From: Candidatus Brachythrix odensensis
GTDB lineage: Bacteria; Chloroflexota; Anaerolineae; J036; Brachytrichaceae
NCBI GenBank assembly: GCA_016714465.1
Contig: JADKDT010000001.1
Location: 372,001-436,000, forward strand
Length of the DNA stretch: 64,000 nucleotides
Direction of reading: 5' to 3'
A program made the translations under genes and the position numbers. Under the pieces are notes generated by a model. The model had not been told where the DNA came from. It saw only the letters and a program-made list of their open reading frames with translations, and searched no databases. Positions 19,701 to 29,094 of the stretch are shown here, one piece after another (positions within the stretch are counted from its first letter, which is position 1; each line of letters begins with the position of its first letter).

Positions 19701-22700
19701 ATCCGCGCGCGCGGGCGCTGCGCAACATCAGCCTGCAGTTTGGCGATGTCATTGCCGGCTGCGATCTGCGCAATGGCCCGGTCCTGAGCGGGACCGTCTA
19801 CGCCGATCACAACGATAACGGCGCGCAGGACGCGGGCGAGCCTGGCATCAGCGGGGCGGGCCTGACCCTGCTTGGCACGACCAGCACGGGCGGGTTGGTT
19901 ACCCAGACCTTCCCGAGCAGCGGGCCGTATCCGGCCGGCGTTATCGCGAGCTACAACCTGTATGGGCGTTGGGCGTTTGGCGGTCTGCTGACCGGCACAT
20001 ATCGGGTGCAGGAATCGCCGCCGTCCGGCTACTACGACGGCAAGGATGCGCCCGGCACGCTGGGCGGGACCGCCTATACCGAGACCGGCAGCGTCGACGT
20101 CATCGCCGGGATCGCCTACACCCCCAACCTCATCGCCCAGCGCTACCTCTTTGGCGAACTTGCCCCGGCCGTGTTGAGAGGTATGGTCTTCAATGACCAA
20201 AACGCCAGCACCCTCTTCGAATTTGGCGAGCCCGGCATCGTCGCTGATGTCATCGCCCGCGGCATCGACGACCTCGGCCAGAGCGTGTGGCTGACCTTCA
20301 CCACGAACGCGCCGTATGGCAGCAATCTACTGGTAGGTGAATTCGCCTTCAGCCTGCGCCAGGGCGTCTACACGCTCACCGAGCTGCAACCGTCCGGCTA
20401 CACGGATGGCTACGACACCCTGGGCAGCGCCGGCGGCCTGCTTGGCAACGATCAAATGGCCTTCATCTCGGTCGGCTGGGGCCAGCAGGCCTACGGCTAC
20501 AACTTCGGCGAGCGCCAGAGCGGCATCGTCGCCCTGGTCTATGACGACCGCGATGGCGACGGCGCCTACTACGCCACGGGCTTCGGCGGCTATCCGATGC
20601 CGTGCGCGATTCGGCCCGGGTTCCGACCGCCCGTTGCCCAATGTCGTCGTGTGGATCACGTCCACCCTCGGCACAGTCCTGAGCCGGACGACGGACGGCC
20701 AGGGTCTTGTCACCTTCTCCGACCTTCCCGCCGGGACCTGGGTGCTCAGCGAGACTCAACCCACCGGCTACTTCGACGGGCCCGAGACCATCGGCACGCT
20801 CGGCGGCGTTCTCGAAGCCGACGATCGGATCGGCGGAATCGTCATCGGCGCGCAGATCTTTGGCAACTGCTATCGCTTCGCCGAGCGCGCGCCCTCATCG
20901 CTGAGCGGCTATGTCTTTGTCGACGCGAACAACAACGGCGTGCGCGAGGGGGGCGAGGCCGGCATCGGCGGGGTGACCGTCACCCTGACCGGCACGACCG
21001 CCTTCGCCGCGCCGTTCGAGGCGGTAACCCGGACCAATGCCAGCGGGTTCTACAAATTCGCCGCCATCCCGAATGGCGTGTATGACCTGATCGAAACGCA
21101 GCCCGACTACGTGGATGGCCTCGATCGGGCCGGCACTGGCGGGCCAGGCGATCCCTTTGGCCCGGGCGGGGCCGCCCTCGACGACCGCATCGTCGGGCTG
21201 GTCTTCGCCCGCAGCATCGACGCGATCAACTATACCTTTGGCGAGCGCAACAGTGGGTTGAGTGGTTACGTTTACTGGGACCAGAACGGGGACGGCGCGC
21301 GGGCCCTGACCGAGACCGGCTTGACCCCGGCCTTCGTCACCGTGCGCGGACTGGATGCGAATGGCGCCAGCGTGAACCGCCAGTCCCAGACCAATCCCAA
21401 CGGCTACTACAGCTTTGACCTGCTGCCCGGGTCGTACTGGCTCGAAGAACGCCAACCCTTTGGCTATCTGAGCGGCCAGGCGAGCCTCGGCAGCGTCGGG
21501 GGCGTGATCAGCGGCCCGAACGTCATCACCGCCATCGTGCTGGGCGCGGGCGGGGCCGGCCTCAACTACAACTTCGGCGAGGTCGAGCCGGCGGCCCGCG
21601 CGCTGGCGGCCGCGATGGAGCTCGACGTGAGCGGTCTGCCCCTGCTTCGCGCGCCCGAGGCGGCGCCCCTCATCGCGGCGAGCCTGATCGCGGATGGCAG
21701 CGCCAAGGCCGGCGTGGGCGCATCTCCCATCGGGGCCTTCCCGATCGCTGGCGGCACGTATGTCTACCTGGGCACGGGCAACATGATCTTCGCCAACCAG
21801 GCCAACAGCGCGCCCAACACCTTTGGCCTTGGGCGCGGCGCCACCCTGGCGCTCACAATGACGGTGCCCACGACGGCCACCTGCATGGCCTTCGACTTCG
21901 GCTTCTACAGCGAGGAGTTCCCCGAGTTCGTGGGGAGCGCCTTCAACGATACGTTTGACGCCTTCATCGATGGCGCGCCGTTCGCCCGAGACAGCCAGGG
22001 TAACCGGATCAGCATCAACAGCGTCTTTGGCGCGACGGCTGGCAACGCGGCCGGCAGCACCTACGACGGCGCCACCCCCCGTCTGCGCGCTCAGACCCCG
22101 GTGACGCCCGGCGCGACGGCGGTCGTGAGCTTTACCATCAGCGACACCGGCGACGACAGCTACGACAGCGCGGTCCTCATCGACCGGCTGCGTTTTGGGC
22201 GCCCGGTCGAGGGCGGCTGCGAGCCAGGCGCGAGCCTGCCGTATGCCGTGGCGCTGGTCAAGACCGTCGGAGCGCAGGCCGGCCTGTGCGCGCCGACTCA
22301 GGCCATCACCGTCACCCGCAACACGCTGGTTAACTACTGCTACTCGGTCGTCAACAGCGGCGATCTCACCCTGAGCACCCACAGCCTGTATGACCCGCTG
22401 TTCGGGAACCTGCTGACCGACCAGCCCCTCAGCCTTGTGCCCGGCGGGACGTTCTCGCTCACCCGCAGCGTCATCGTCACCCAGGCCCAGAACAGCCTGG
22501 CGGTGTGGATGGCCTACACCGACACCAGCCATGCCTTCAGCACAACGTCCGCAAGCAGCGCACGGGTGAACCTTGCCTCGGCCGGCGACGCCACGCTGCT
22601 GGTGTCCCCGCCGATCACGACTGCCCGAATTGGTGTGCCGGTCACGGTCGCGGTCTGGATCACCGGCGCGCTCAACTTCGGCAGCTTCGAGACCGTGCTC

Positions 22701-23105
22701 GCCTTCGACCCGGCCCTGGTGACTGCAACCCAGGTGATCTATGGCGACTTCGCTGGGAGCACCGGCCGGAGCGTGCTCTCGGTGCCGGTCGTCCATGCGG
22801 CCGGGAGTGTGCGCTTTGGCCAGGCCACGATTGGCGGCGCGCCCGGACCGAGCGGCGGCGGCGTGCTGGCCTGGGTGACCTTCACCCCGCTGATGACGGG
22901 AACGACCGCGCTCACCCTCAGTCAGTCGATCGCCACAAGTGTGTCCAGCGATGGTTATGCGCTAACCCTGCAGAACGGCGGGCTGATCATCACCCAAACC
23001 AAACGGGCCTTCCTGCCCCTGGTCCTGCGCGGGCCGGCGGCGGCGGCACAAGACGATGCGCCGGCGCTGGCCGGCCTGTCCTGGCCAGCCTGCTGGCCGG
23101 GCTGA
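10725..23105 (+). CDS. Giant secreted CSLREA / SdrD-like B-repeat surface protein, frame interrupted
   Basis: One gene of about 12.4 kb (about 4,120 residues) whose frame is broken by five single-base shifts and one in-frame TAG. Start ATG 10725 gives a signal peptide ending near ASA-AE. Order of parts: CSLREAV motif and a right-handed beta-helix (to about 11950); about 27 B-type repeats of roughly 115 residues, each opening like SGYVYLDANNNGLREPGEPG, then LRPGTYTLTE, then QPAGYxDG, and ending YNFGEL (11970-21590); a choice-of-anchor type domain with FGFYSEEFPEFVGSAFNDTF; a DUF11-like stretch; a cohesin-like beta-sandwich; and a C-terminal tail FLPLVLR. The repeats resemble Ca-binding SdrD B domains and presumably form a long stalk outside the cell. 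The repeats are intact in the shifted frames, so sequencing error is more likely than decay. Likely role, by analogy only: adhesion, sheath or surface layer. Confidence 0.85.
13021..13025 (+). other. Frame break 1 in the giant gene
   Basis: The reading continues DAANT then needs one added base (ACCGC to ACCGGC) to continue GMSNVPITLTD in the next frame. A one-base loss in a G run is the simplest explanation. Confidence 0.75.
13178..13181 (+). other. Frame break 2 in the giant gene
   Basis: After YYDYEAGG a single G is missing from the run GGG before T; restoring it gives VVPYLDGRDSAGNGG, the expected QPAGYxDG-like part of the repeat. Confidence 0.75.
13912..13914 (+). other. In-frame TAG in the giant gene
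   Basis: The frame is unbroken on both sides: QIKLPYD, then TAG, then SAGIPLDGRDQIGSLGG. Only this codon is wrong. TAG is an ordinary stop elsewhere in the window (nusG, rplK, ybeY), so recoding is unlikely. Confidence 0.8.
17089..17091 (+). other. Frame break 3 in the giant gene
   Basis: GTFTF should be followed by SGLRPGTYALFEVQ; one extra T in the TTT run restores it. Loss of one T from a homopolymer. Confidence 0.8.
17161..17163 (+). other. Frame break 4 in the giant gene
   Basis: GYTDGKDT is followed by CCC; adding one C gives PVGAGGSSDGVDTVSG in the frame that then continues for 3.4 kb. Confidence 0.8.
20618..20620 (+). other. Frame break 5 in the giant gene
   Basis: Here the shift is the other way: removing one G from GGG yields RPGSDRPLPNVVVWITS, joining the upstream repeat to the next frame. 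A one-base gain, or a two-base loss nearby. Confidence 0.65.
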
Positions 23106-23155
23106 CGATTCAGAGGCCTCGCGGGCGTCGCCGGCGCGCCGGCGGTGACAAGACC

Positions 23156-26100
23156 ATGCCAAGATTCCAAACCCTCATCCAAATCGTGCTGGCCATCGCT
23201 CTTGCCTTCCCGTTGAGCCTCAACGCCGGGACGGCCCGCGCCACGATCCCGCTCGATCCGCCCGCCTTACGGAGTGCCGCGCTGGCGGCCGGCGCAGTCT
23301 CGGCTCCCGCGGCCGCGCTCAGCGTCACGCCCGCCTTCACCAACACGCTGTGTGCCATCGCGCCCCCGGTCGGTAATCCCGGCAAGACCCTGGTCGCTTC
23401 TTCCGGCGTGCAGAACATCGCCAGCATCTACGACCAAGTCTCGCTGAACGAGCAGGGCGATGTGGCTATGGCGGCGGTCACAGGGCTGGGCGAGGCCTTG
23501 TTTGTCGGCCGTGACGCGGGCAGCCTGCGCAAGATCAGCGCGGCCTCGGAGAACAGCGAGTTCGTTCTCGGCCCGGCGGTCCAAATCAACAACAACCGGC
23601 GAGTGGTGGTTCGGGTCCGTTACAACGGCGCCCCGCCCTTGACCACGATCCGGGCTTACAACGCCGAGGAATCCAGCCCGCCGGACACGTTTGACATCCT
23701 CGCCCGCAGTGGTTTGTTCGGCTATACCTCCGTCCTCGCCCATGCGAGCATCAATGACCAGGACCAGGTTGCATTCCCGTATCTCACCAGCGGCGGCGCG
23801 TTTGGCGGCTTGTCCACCTATCCGGGCTACGCCCAGGAGTTGAGCGTGGGCGGGTTGCGCCCAGTCATTAACAACCAGGGCCACACCGTCGTCCGCTACG
23901 GCGACACCCCGGCCGCCAGCATCCGGATTCTGCCGTTCGATCTGGGCGCCGTCGGGCAGGATGTCGTCGCCAGCGTGGGCGAGTTCAGCGCGACAGGCCA
24001 GAAGCCCAGCATCGATGACGTCGACGACGTGGTCTTCTACGGCGACCTGAAGCCCAGCGCCCCCTACACCTTGCGTGTTGGCGCGGGGCCGGGGATCTTT
24101 ATCTCGGTTCCTGATGTTCTATACGGCCCCGGCCCGGATTTTGAGCCTGTGGGCATTGAGCGCACGATCTACCGGCTTGCGGGCACGGCCTGTAACGGAT
24201 TGCTCGAAACGAATGAGAAGCATATCGATCTGGACCGTGACGATCAGGTCGACCCGGGTGAGGATCAGGGCTTCATCAAGGGTTTCTATCCTGACAAGCG
24301 GATTTCGATCCAACGGACAGGACTCCCCACCGATACGATCAAGATCGCCTTCACCGCCCAGGAGGGCCGGGGCATTGCCGTCTTCCAGACCACCTTTCGC
24401 GAGACCAATATCACCCGCAAGGAAGCGGCCATCAACACGGTCCGGCTGGTGGGCGCCGGGGATGCGATCCCCGGGCTCACCGGGGTGGTCGATGACGCCC
24501 ATGTGAGCGAGCACACCAACGCCCAGGGCGAGGTGGCGGTCTGGGTCCATATGACCACCGGCCAGACCGCGGTGTTGCGGATGGGCAAGCCCCTGCCCAA
24601 GCGGCCGGTGCTGCTTGTGCCCGGCATTGGCGGCACCTTTGGCAACGATCGGCGCTGGTGGCGCGAACGGGGGGTCAACCCGGAGTTCATCGATATCGAC
24701 CCGCTGGTGGGGGTCTATGACGACCTCATCCAGACCCTCAAGAACGTCGGGTATGAGGATGACCGCGACCTCTTCATCGTCAACTACGACTGGCGGATTC
24801 CGCCCACGAACTATGACGGCGTGACGGATGGGGTTATCAACGGTTTCACGGCCAACGACCTGGTCGACGGCACCTTCGAGCGTGGCGTCGACTACCTGGG
24901 CTATTACCTCGAGCGCGCGGCGCGGAAGTGGAAGGAGGCCTACCCGGATCTGCCAGAGCTGGCGGATGTCGACATCATCGCCCACAGCACCGGCGGGCTG
25001 ATCGCCCGGACCTACATCCAGAGCCCGGCCTATGGCGGCGCGCTGTCGGGCAGGCCGGTCGCCGCGTTGCCGCGGGTCAATAACCTGATCATGGTTGGCG
25101 TGCCCAACCAGGGCGCGGCCAAGGCCTGGAATCCGCTGAATGACAACTGGATCGACGACCCGGCCTTCCGTTTTGTGCTCAGCAAGATCGTGGCCGCCGA
25201 GTTCTACTTCGTGCACGCCAACCCCAACAATCGCATCACCGGTCCGACCTATGACATTTCGGCCGCCACGATTCAAAGCGACCATGTCAAATTCATCGCC
25301 GACTATGTCCCGACGATCAACAGCCTGCTCGGCACCTACAAAATGATTCAGTATGGCGACGAGCTGATCGCGCCGGTGTTTGACCTGAATGGCGATCCGC
25401 GCGCGAACAGGGTGGTGCTGGATCTCAACGACGGCTATGTGGAGCCCGCCAGCGGCGATCCGCGCCACACCACCTTTGTCGGGCAGGTCGGCAAGGTCCA
25501 TTTGATTTACGGCGAGGCGCTCCAAACACCCATGCTGGTCCAGGAACGCACTGGCCCCGGCTTGTTCTGCACCGGCGCCGAGTCGATCGGAACCCTGCTC
25601 GACTCACCTGAAGCGATCAATGCCTATATTGAGGATGAAACCGAGCAGGAACTGGTCGGCTCGCCGATTGAGGCCATTCTCGACGCAATGAAGGCGAAGT
25701 TCGTCTACGTCGCGGCGCTGCTCGAGGGATTGGGTATTGTGAAGACCATCGCCGAGAGTCTGCTGGGCGATCGGGTGCCGTTCGACAAGTTCCTGACCGA
25801 GTGCGCCAAGCCGGCTGTCGAGGCCAATCCAGGCCTGGGCATCGACGCGGCGCCGGCCGAGACGTGGTGGAAGACCATTTATGACGCGCCTAGCAGCGCC
25901 GGGTTCTACTACGTGAACAAAGGCGACGGGACCGTCCCGGCGATCTCGTCGATGGGTCAGTTTGCGTTGGACAATCGGGTTGAGCGGCACCCGGTCCAGA
26001 TCAGCCATCTGCCGCTGATGAACCGCTATGAATCGCAGCTGCTGATGCTGGAAGCGCTGGGCTTCGACTACGCCACGCTGCCGGCCTCGGCCATCTCGCA

Positions 26101-27844
26101 GGGCCTGGGCAAGTCTTCGGCTAACGCGATTCAGGTCGCCTATGGCGCGATCGGGGAGTTCCTGGCGGGCGAGCCGAGCGTGCAGCGCGACATGGCCGAG
26201 GAGATTGCCCGGGGCGCATTCGACAAGTTGTTCGACCTGATCGTCGACAAGATCACCGATGCCGACAAAGAGCGCCGCAAGAAGCAGAACAACGGCGCTT
26301 GCATCCTGACCCCCGAGGCCGATGAATGCGCGCTCTCCGGCCCCGAATCGGCGGCGCTGGACATGGTCAAGACCTACCTCAGCCGGAAGTTCGAGCAGGA
26401 TGCCCTGCCCTACTGGATGTCGGTGATCTTCGATCCGGTCGACGGCTATGTTGTCGACGAGCAGGGACGCAGGCTGGGCTATACCCCGCAGGGCGGGCGC
26501 CTGAATGAGATCCCGGGCAGCTTCTGGATGGGTGATGACGAAGGCTCCGGTGTTGCCTTCATCATCGGCAACAAACCGGTCACTGCAACCCTGCAATTGC
26601 TGGGCAAAGGTTTGCCCTATCGGGTCATTGCCGAGGTTGTCGGCCCGGGCGGCATCACCGGCACCGACCAGTCGGGCGTGCTTGGCCTGGGCCAGACCCT
26701 CAGTCTCAGCTTGCCCGTCCCGCTCACCCAAGGCGCGGTCGATAACGAGATTCCGCATATGACCTGGCTTAACCCCACCGCTGAGATCACGTTCCCGATC
26801 TATGGCAGCATCGATGGCCGGCTGCTGGTCACCGACAACAGCGTCGTCACCCGGGTGCAGGTGTGGTTTGACCTCGACTCGGCCCCCAGCCCGACCAACA
26901 CGTTCGCCCGCATGGACGCCACCCGCGTGCTGAGCACCGAGTATGCGGCTAACATCGGCCCGCTGTTTGGGGTGACCGGCACGCGGGTGCTGGTCGTCGT
27001 CGCCGAGGATCTCTTTGGCAACGTCAACATCGCGAAGCAGACCGTCCATGTTGTTGCGCCGATCGGCCCGCCGCCCACGGCTACCGCGACGCCGACGGTG
27101 ACGCCGACGCGCACCCCAACGTCGACACCCACGCCGACGTCGACCCCAACCCGCACGCCCACGCCGACGGCCACGCCCACCGCCACGCCCACCCGCACCC
27201 CGGCGCCGGGCTGCTTTGGCGACTATGTGCTCGATGGCTACATCCAGATCAACGATGTGCAATACGCCGCCTTCCGCTGGAACACTGAGCCGCCCAACCC
27301 GCTCTACGAGTCGCGCATTGACCAGAACAGCCCTTTTTTCCGGATCGACATCAGCGACATCCAAGAGGTCGCCGTGCGCTTTGGCACGGATTGCAATCAG
27401 GCCAGCCGGCCGCGCCAGGAGTCGAGCGCGGCGCTTACGCTTGAGACGCCGGCGCTGCCCCTGATCGCCGGCGCACCTGTCACGGTTGCGGTGCGGACGG
27501 CCGGCGCGCTCAACCTGGGCGGCTTCCAGTTCGATCTGGCCTACGATCCGGCCGATCTGAGCGTCGATGAGATCACGTTGGGCGAACTGCCCGCCAGCAG
27601 CGGGCGGGCCTTCTACATCATCGGCCCGCAGGAGGTGTCCTCTGGCCTGCGTTATGCGGTCTTCAGCCTGGGCGATGCGCCGGCCGGCGCGAGCGGCGCG
27701 GGCGCGTTGGCCTGGGTGCGCCTCACGCCTAAGCGCGATCTGGCCGCGCTACCCATCACGCTCGAGGATGCCATGCTCGTCCAGCCCAGCGGCGCGACCG
27801 CTCTGCCCCTGCGCGCGCTCTATCTTCCAAGCATCTACCGCTAG
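23156..27844 (+). CDS. Secreted LCAT-like lipase/acyltransferase with dockerin- and cohesin-like C-terminus
   Basis: 1,562 residues from ATG 23156, chosen because it opens a signal peptide (MPRFQTLIQIVLAIALAFPL). The N-terminal part has repeated 'INNQGHTVV' and 'SINDQDQVAF'-type strands suggesting a beta-propeller. From about residue 480 comes an alpha/beta hydrolase of the LCAT/PDAT type: PVLLVPGIGGTFG, nucleophile elbow IIAHSTGGLIA with Ser611, NKGDGTVPAISS, and a late His in VQISHLPLMN. These enzymes act on ester-linked acyl chains of lipids outside the membrane. A Thr-Pro linker follows, then a dockerin-like pair ending DISDIQEVAVRFG, a cohesin-like domain, and the tail YLPSIYR. It starts 50 bases after the giant gene, whose end has a similar cohesin-like domain and tail, so the two may be coexpressed and colocated. 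Confidence 0.85.
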   Translation: MPRFQTLIQIVLAIALAFPLSLNAGTARATIPLDPPALRSAALAAGAVSAPAAALSVTPAFTNTLCAIAPPVGNPGKTLVASSGVQNIASIYDQVSLNEQGDVAMAAVTGLGEALFVGRDAGSLRKISAASENSEFVLGPAVQINNNRRVVVRVRYNGAPPLTTIRAYNAEESSPPDTFDILARSGLFGYTSVLAHASINDQDQVAFPYLTSGGAFGGLSTYPGYAQELSVGGLRPVINNQGHTVVRYGDTPAASIRILPFDLGAVGQDVVASVGEFSATGQKPSIDDVDDVVFYGDLKPSAPYTLRVGAGPGIFISVPDVLYGPGPDFEPVGIERTIYRLAGTACNGLLETNEKHIDLDRDDQVDPGEDQGFIKGFYPDKRISIQRTGLPTDTIKIAFTAQEGRGIAVFQTTFRETNITRKEAAINTVRLVGAGDAIPGLTGVVDDAHVSEHTNAQGEVAVWVHMTTGQTAVLRMGKPLPKRPVLLVPGIGGTFGNDRRWWRERGVNPEFIDIDPLVGVYDDLIQTLKNVGYEDDRDLFIVNYDWRIPPTNYDGVTDGVINGFTANDLVDGTFERGVDYLGYYLERAARKWKEAYPDLPELADVDIIAHSTGGLIARTYIQSPAYGGALSGRPVAALPRVNNLIMVGVPNQGAAKAWNPLNDNWIDDPAFRFVLSKIVAAEFYFVHANPNNRITGPTYDISAATIQSDHVKFIADYVPTINSLLGTYKMIQYGDELIAPVFDLNGDPRANRVVLDLNDGYVEPASGDPRHTTFVGQVGKVHLIYGEALQTPMLVQERTGPGLFCTGAESIGTLLDSPEAINAYIEDETEQELVGSPIEAILDAMKAKFVYVAALLEGLGIVKTIAESLLGDRVPFDKFLTECAKPAVEANPGLGIDAAPAETWWKTIYDAPSSAGFYYVNKGDGTVPAISSMGQFALDNRVERHPVQISHLPLMNRYESQLLMLEALGFDYATLPASAISQGLGKSSANAIQVAYGAIGEFLAGEPSVQRDMAEEIARGAFDKLFDLIVDKITDADKERRKKQNNGACILTPEADECALSGPESAALDMVKTYLSRKFEQDALPYWMSVIFDPVDGYVVDEQGRRLGYTPQGGRLNEIPGSFWMGDDEGSGVAFIIGNKPVTATLQLLGKGLPYRVIAEVVGPGGITGTDQSGVLGLGQTLSLSLPVPLTQGAVDNEIPHMTWLNPTAEITFPIYGSIDGRLLVTDNSVVTRVQVWFDLDSAPSPTNTFARMDATRVLSTEYAANIGPLFGVTGTRVLVVVAEDLFGNVNIAKQTVHVVAPIGPPPTATATPTVTPTRTPTSTPTPTSTPTRTPTPTATPTATPTRTPAPGCFGDYVLDGYIQINDVQYAAFRWNTEPPNPLYESRIDQNSPFFRIDISDIQEVAVRFGTDCNQASRPRQESSAALTLETPALPLIAGAPVTVAVRTAGALNLGGFQFDLAYDPADLSVDEITLGELPASSGRAFYIIGPQEVSSGLRYAVFSLGDAPAGASGAGALAWVRLTPKRDLAALPITLEDAMLVQPSGATALPLRALYLPSIYR
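27073..27205 (+). repeat. Thr-Pro linker encoded by ACGCC/ACCCC repeats
   Basis: Low-complexity stretch coding for TPT, TRTP and TATP units between the hydrolase part and the dockerin-like part. It is a flexible extracellular linker and a likely site of glycosylation in related bacteria. Confidence 0.9.
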
Positions 27845-27865
27845 TTGCACTCCGAGAAGACTATT

Positions 27866-27920
27866 CCGGAATCGAGATGCCCCGCCCCGGCGAAGCCGGG
27901 GCGGGGCATCTCGATTCCGG
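27866..27920. repeat. Perfect palindrome with GAA loop
   Basis: 26-bp arms beginning CCGGAATCGAGATGCCCC and closing GGC-GAA-GCC. It starts 22 bases after the lipase stop codon and ends 22 before the next ATG, so it could terminate the upstream transcript. No T tract follows. Confidence 0.85.
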
Positions 27921-27942
27921 GCTTTTGAGAGAGAATGTAGCC

Positions 27943-28785
27943 ATGTCAGCGCCACAGCGTTTTCGCAAGTTCCTGCTCAAGGTTACCCCCCAGCTCTCGA
28001 CCATGGTCTTTCTCGCGTCGTTGAATTGGGTGATCGGGATGTTTACTGGCGCCACGTTTCCGTGGGCGATCTTTCCCATTCTGGGGATGAGCATCTCGGT
28101 CATCCAGACCTTCAGCCGGATCATGCTGGGCGACGAGAACGAGGTCGCGGCGGCGCTTGCTGAGCGCGATCGGGATCGGGGCCGCAATCGAGATCGCGGA
28201 CGCGATGAGACGGCCCAGCCGTTCGTGACGGCCAGTCGGCCCATGGCGGAAGGCCTGGCGGCCCAACTCGCCCAGGCCCGGACGTATCAGAAGGCGGTCA
28301 ACGACCTGGCCCGCGGCGCGCCAGGCGGGCGGCTGACCGAGCTGTCGGCCCAATTTGACGCGTGGGTCAAGTCAGTTGAGCAGATGTCCGGGCGCATTCA
28401 GGGCTATAAAGAGAATCCGGTCATTCAGCAGGATCTGAGCAGCGTCCCGACCTCGATCAAGCGCCTGGAAGGGCAATTGGCCTCTGAGACCGATGAGCGG
28501 GTGCGGGCCCAACTCGAGGCGGCCCTGGAGTCCCGGCGTAACCAACTCGGCGCGCTGGAGAAGCTGGGCGGCACGATGCGCCAGGCCGAGCTGCAGCTCG
28601 AGAACACCGTCGCCGCGCTGGGGACGATCTACTCGCAGGCCCTGGCCGGGCAATCCACCAACCAGGTGGCCGGCTACGCCGATCTGGCCGGCGACATGAA
28701 CGAGCGGGTGCGGGTGCTGCAGGACCAGATTGAGGCGCTCGAGGAAGTGAAGATCGGGAGGGCGGGGGCGAACTTGGCGGGTTGA
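27943..28785 (+). CDS. 2TM-domain protein with cytoplasmic coiled coil
   Basis: 280 residues from ATG 27943. Residues 15-60 form two hydrophobic helices (TMVFLASLNWVIGMF and WAIFPILGMSISVIQTF) arranged like the bacterial 2TM domain. The basic run RDRDRGRNRDRGRDE follows, then about 200 residues of heptad-rich helix with many Gln, Leu and Glu, a probable coiled coil. The function of this family is unknown; some 2TM domains are fused to sensors. The upstream frame is open to 27877, but that part covers the palindrome and is not conserved in style. The gene's last codons overlap the promoter of the tRNA-tuf cluster. Confidence 0.7.
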   Translation: MSAPQRFRKFLLKVTPQLSTMVFLASLNWVIGMFTGATFPWAIFPILGMSISVIQTFSRIMLGDENEVAAALAERDRDRGRNRDRGRDETAQPFVTASRPMAEGLAAQLAQARTYQKAVNDLARGAPGGRLTELSAQFDAWVKSVEQMSGRIQGYKENPVIQQDLSSVPTSIKRLEGQLASETDERVRAQLEAALESRRNQLGALEKLGGTMRQAELQLENTVAALGTIYSQALAGQSTNQVAGYADLAGDMNERVRVLQDQIEALEEVKIGRAGANLAG

Positions 28786-28802
28786 GAAGGGCATGGTAAA
28801 AT
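28774..28802 (+). promoter_or_regulatory. Promoter of the tRNA-tuf cluster
   Basis: TTGGCG at 28774-28779, a 17-bp spacer, and TAAAAT at 28797-28802 preceded by TGG, giving an extended -10. It lies 44 bases before the first tRNA, the position expected for a stable-RNA promoter. Confidence 0.7.
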
Positions 28803-28811
28803 CCTTCTCCC

Positions 28812-28827
28812 GCCTGCCTTGGCAGGC
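28812..28827. repeat. Short hairpin before tRNA-Thr
   Basis: GCCTGCC, TT, GGCAGGC: seven perfect pairs just downstream of the predicted start site. It may protect or guide processing of the 5' leader. Confidence 0.6.
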
Positions 28828-28845
28828 TTGCGCGTGCTTGCTCCC

Positions 28846-28918
28846 GCCGATGTGGCGCAATTGGCAGCGCAACCGATTTGTAATCGGTAGGTTACGGGTT
28901 CAATTCCCGTCGTCGGCT
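28846..28918 (+). tRNA. tRNA-Thr (anticodon TGT)
   Basis: Cloverleaf with acceptor GCCGATG/CGTCGGC, D-loop GCGCAATTGGCAGCGC, anticodon stem ACCGA/TCGGT around TTTGTAA (anticodon TGT) and T-arm ACGGGTTCAATTCCCGT. The discriminator is T; no CCA is encoded. Confidence 0.95.
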
Positions 28919-28959
28919 TGAGCGTGCGTGCACGGGCGCGCGCGGCGAACTTAATATCT

Positions 28960-29042
28960 GGGTCGGTGTCCCGAGTGGCAAAGGGGACGGACTGTAAATC
29001 CGTTGGCAGTAGCCTTCACAGGTTCGAGTCCTGTCCGGCCCA
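28960..29042 (+). tRNA. tRNA-Tyr (anticodon GTA)
   Basis: 83 bases with a long variable arm, as in bacterial tRNA-Tyr. Acceptor GGGTCGG pairs with CCGGCCC (one G-T), anticodon loop CTGTAAA gives GTA, and the T-arm is ACAGGTTCGAGTCCTGT. Confidence 0.95.
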
Positions 29043-29047
29043 CTTAA

Positions 29048-29073
29048 CCCGGCGATGGTAATCCATCGCCGGG
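29048..29073. repeat. Spacer hairpin between tRNA-Tyr and tRNA-Thr
   Basis: CCCGGCGATGG, loop TAAT, CCATCGCCGGG: eleven perfect pairs. In a polycistronic tRNA precursor it may act as a processing or stability element. Confidence 0.75.
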
Positions 29074-29074
29074 G

Positions 29075-29092
29075 GTATCGGTACTCCGATAC
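29075..29092. repeat. Second spacer hairpin before tRNA-Thr(GGT)
   Basis: GTATCGG, loop TACT, CCGATAC: seven perfect pairs, one base after the previous hairpin and three before the tRNA. Confidence 0.75.
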
Positions 29093-29094
29093 AC

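Larger units (their letters stand above)
11970..21590 (+). repeat. About 27 diverged B-type repeats in two alternating flavours
   Basis: Repeat period is about 345 bp. Openings begin near 11970, 12290, 12640, 12960, 13320, 13680, 14055, 14430, 14810, 15165, 15520, 15895, 16250, 16595, 16930, 17270, 17615, 17955, 18295, 18700, 19095, 19440, 19785, 20170, 20525, 20900 and 21255. One flavour follows FGER/FGEK and opens with DANNNG or DSDNDG. The other follows FGEL..P and opens with FDID.DG, then VTLSGTDDLG. They alternate for most of the array. Units are clearly homologous but not identical in DNA, so the array is old. Confidence 0.8.

Noticed and set aside
11970..21590. Regular repeats suggestive of a CRISPR or satellite array
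   Set aside because: The period is about 345 bp, the units diverge in DNA and encode one continuous protein with B-type repeats. No short direct repeats with unique spacers are present.
20895..22796. 633-codon minus-strand open frame
   Set aside because: It is antisense to the well-supported end of the giant protein and has only low-complexity Arg/Gly/Ala-rich sequence.
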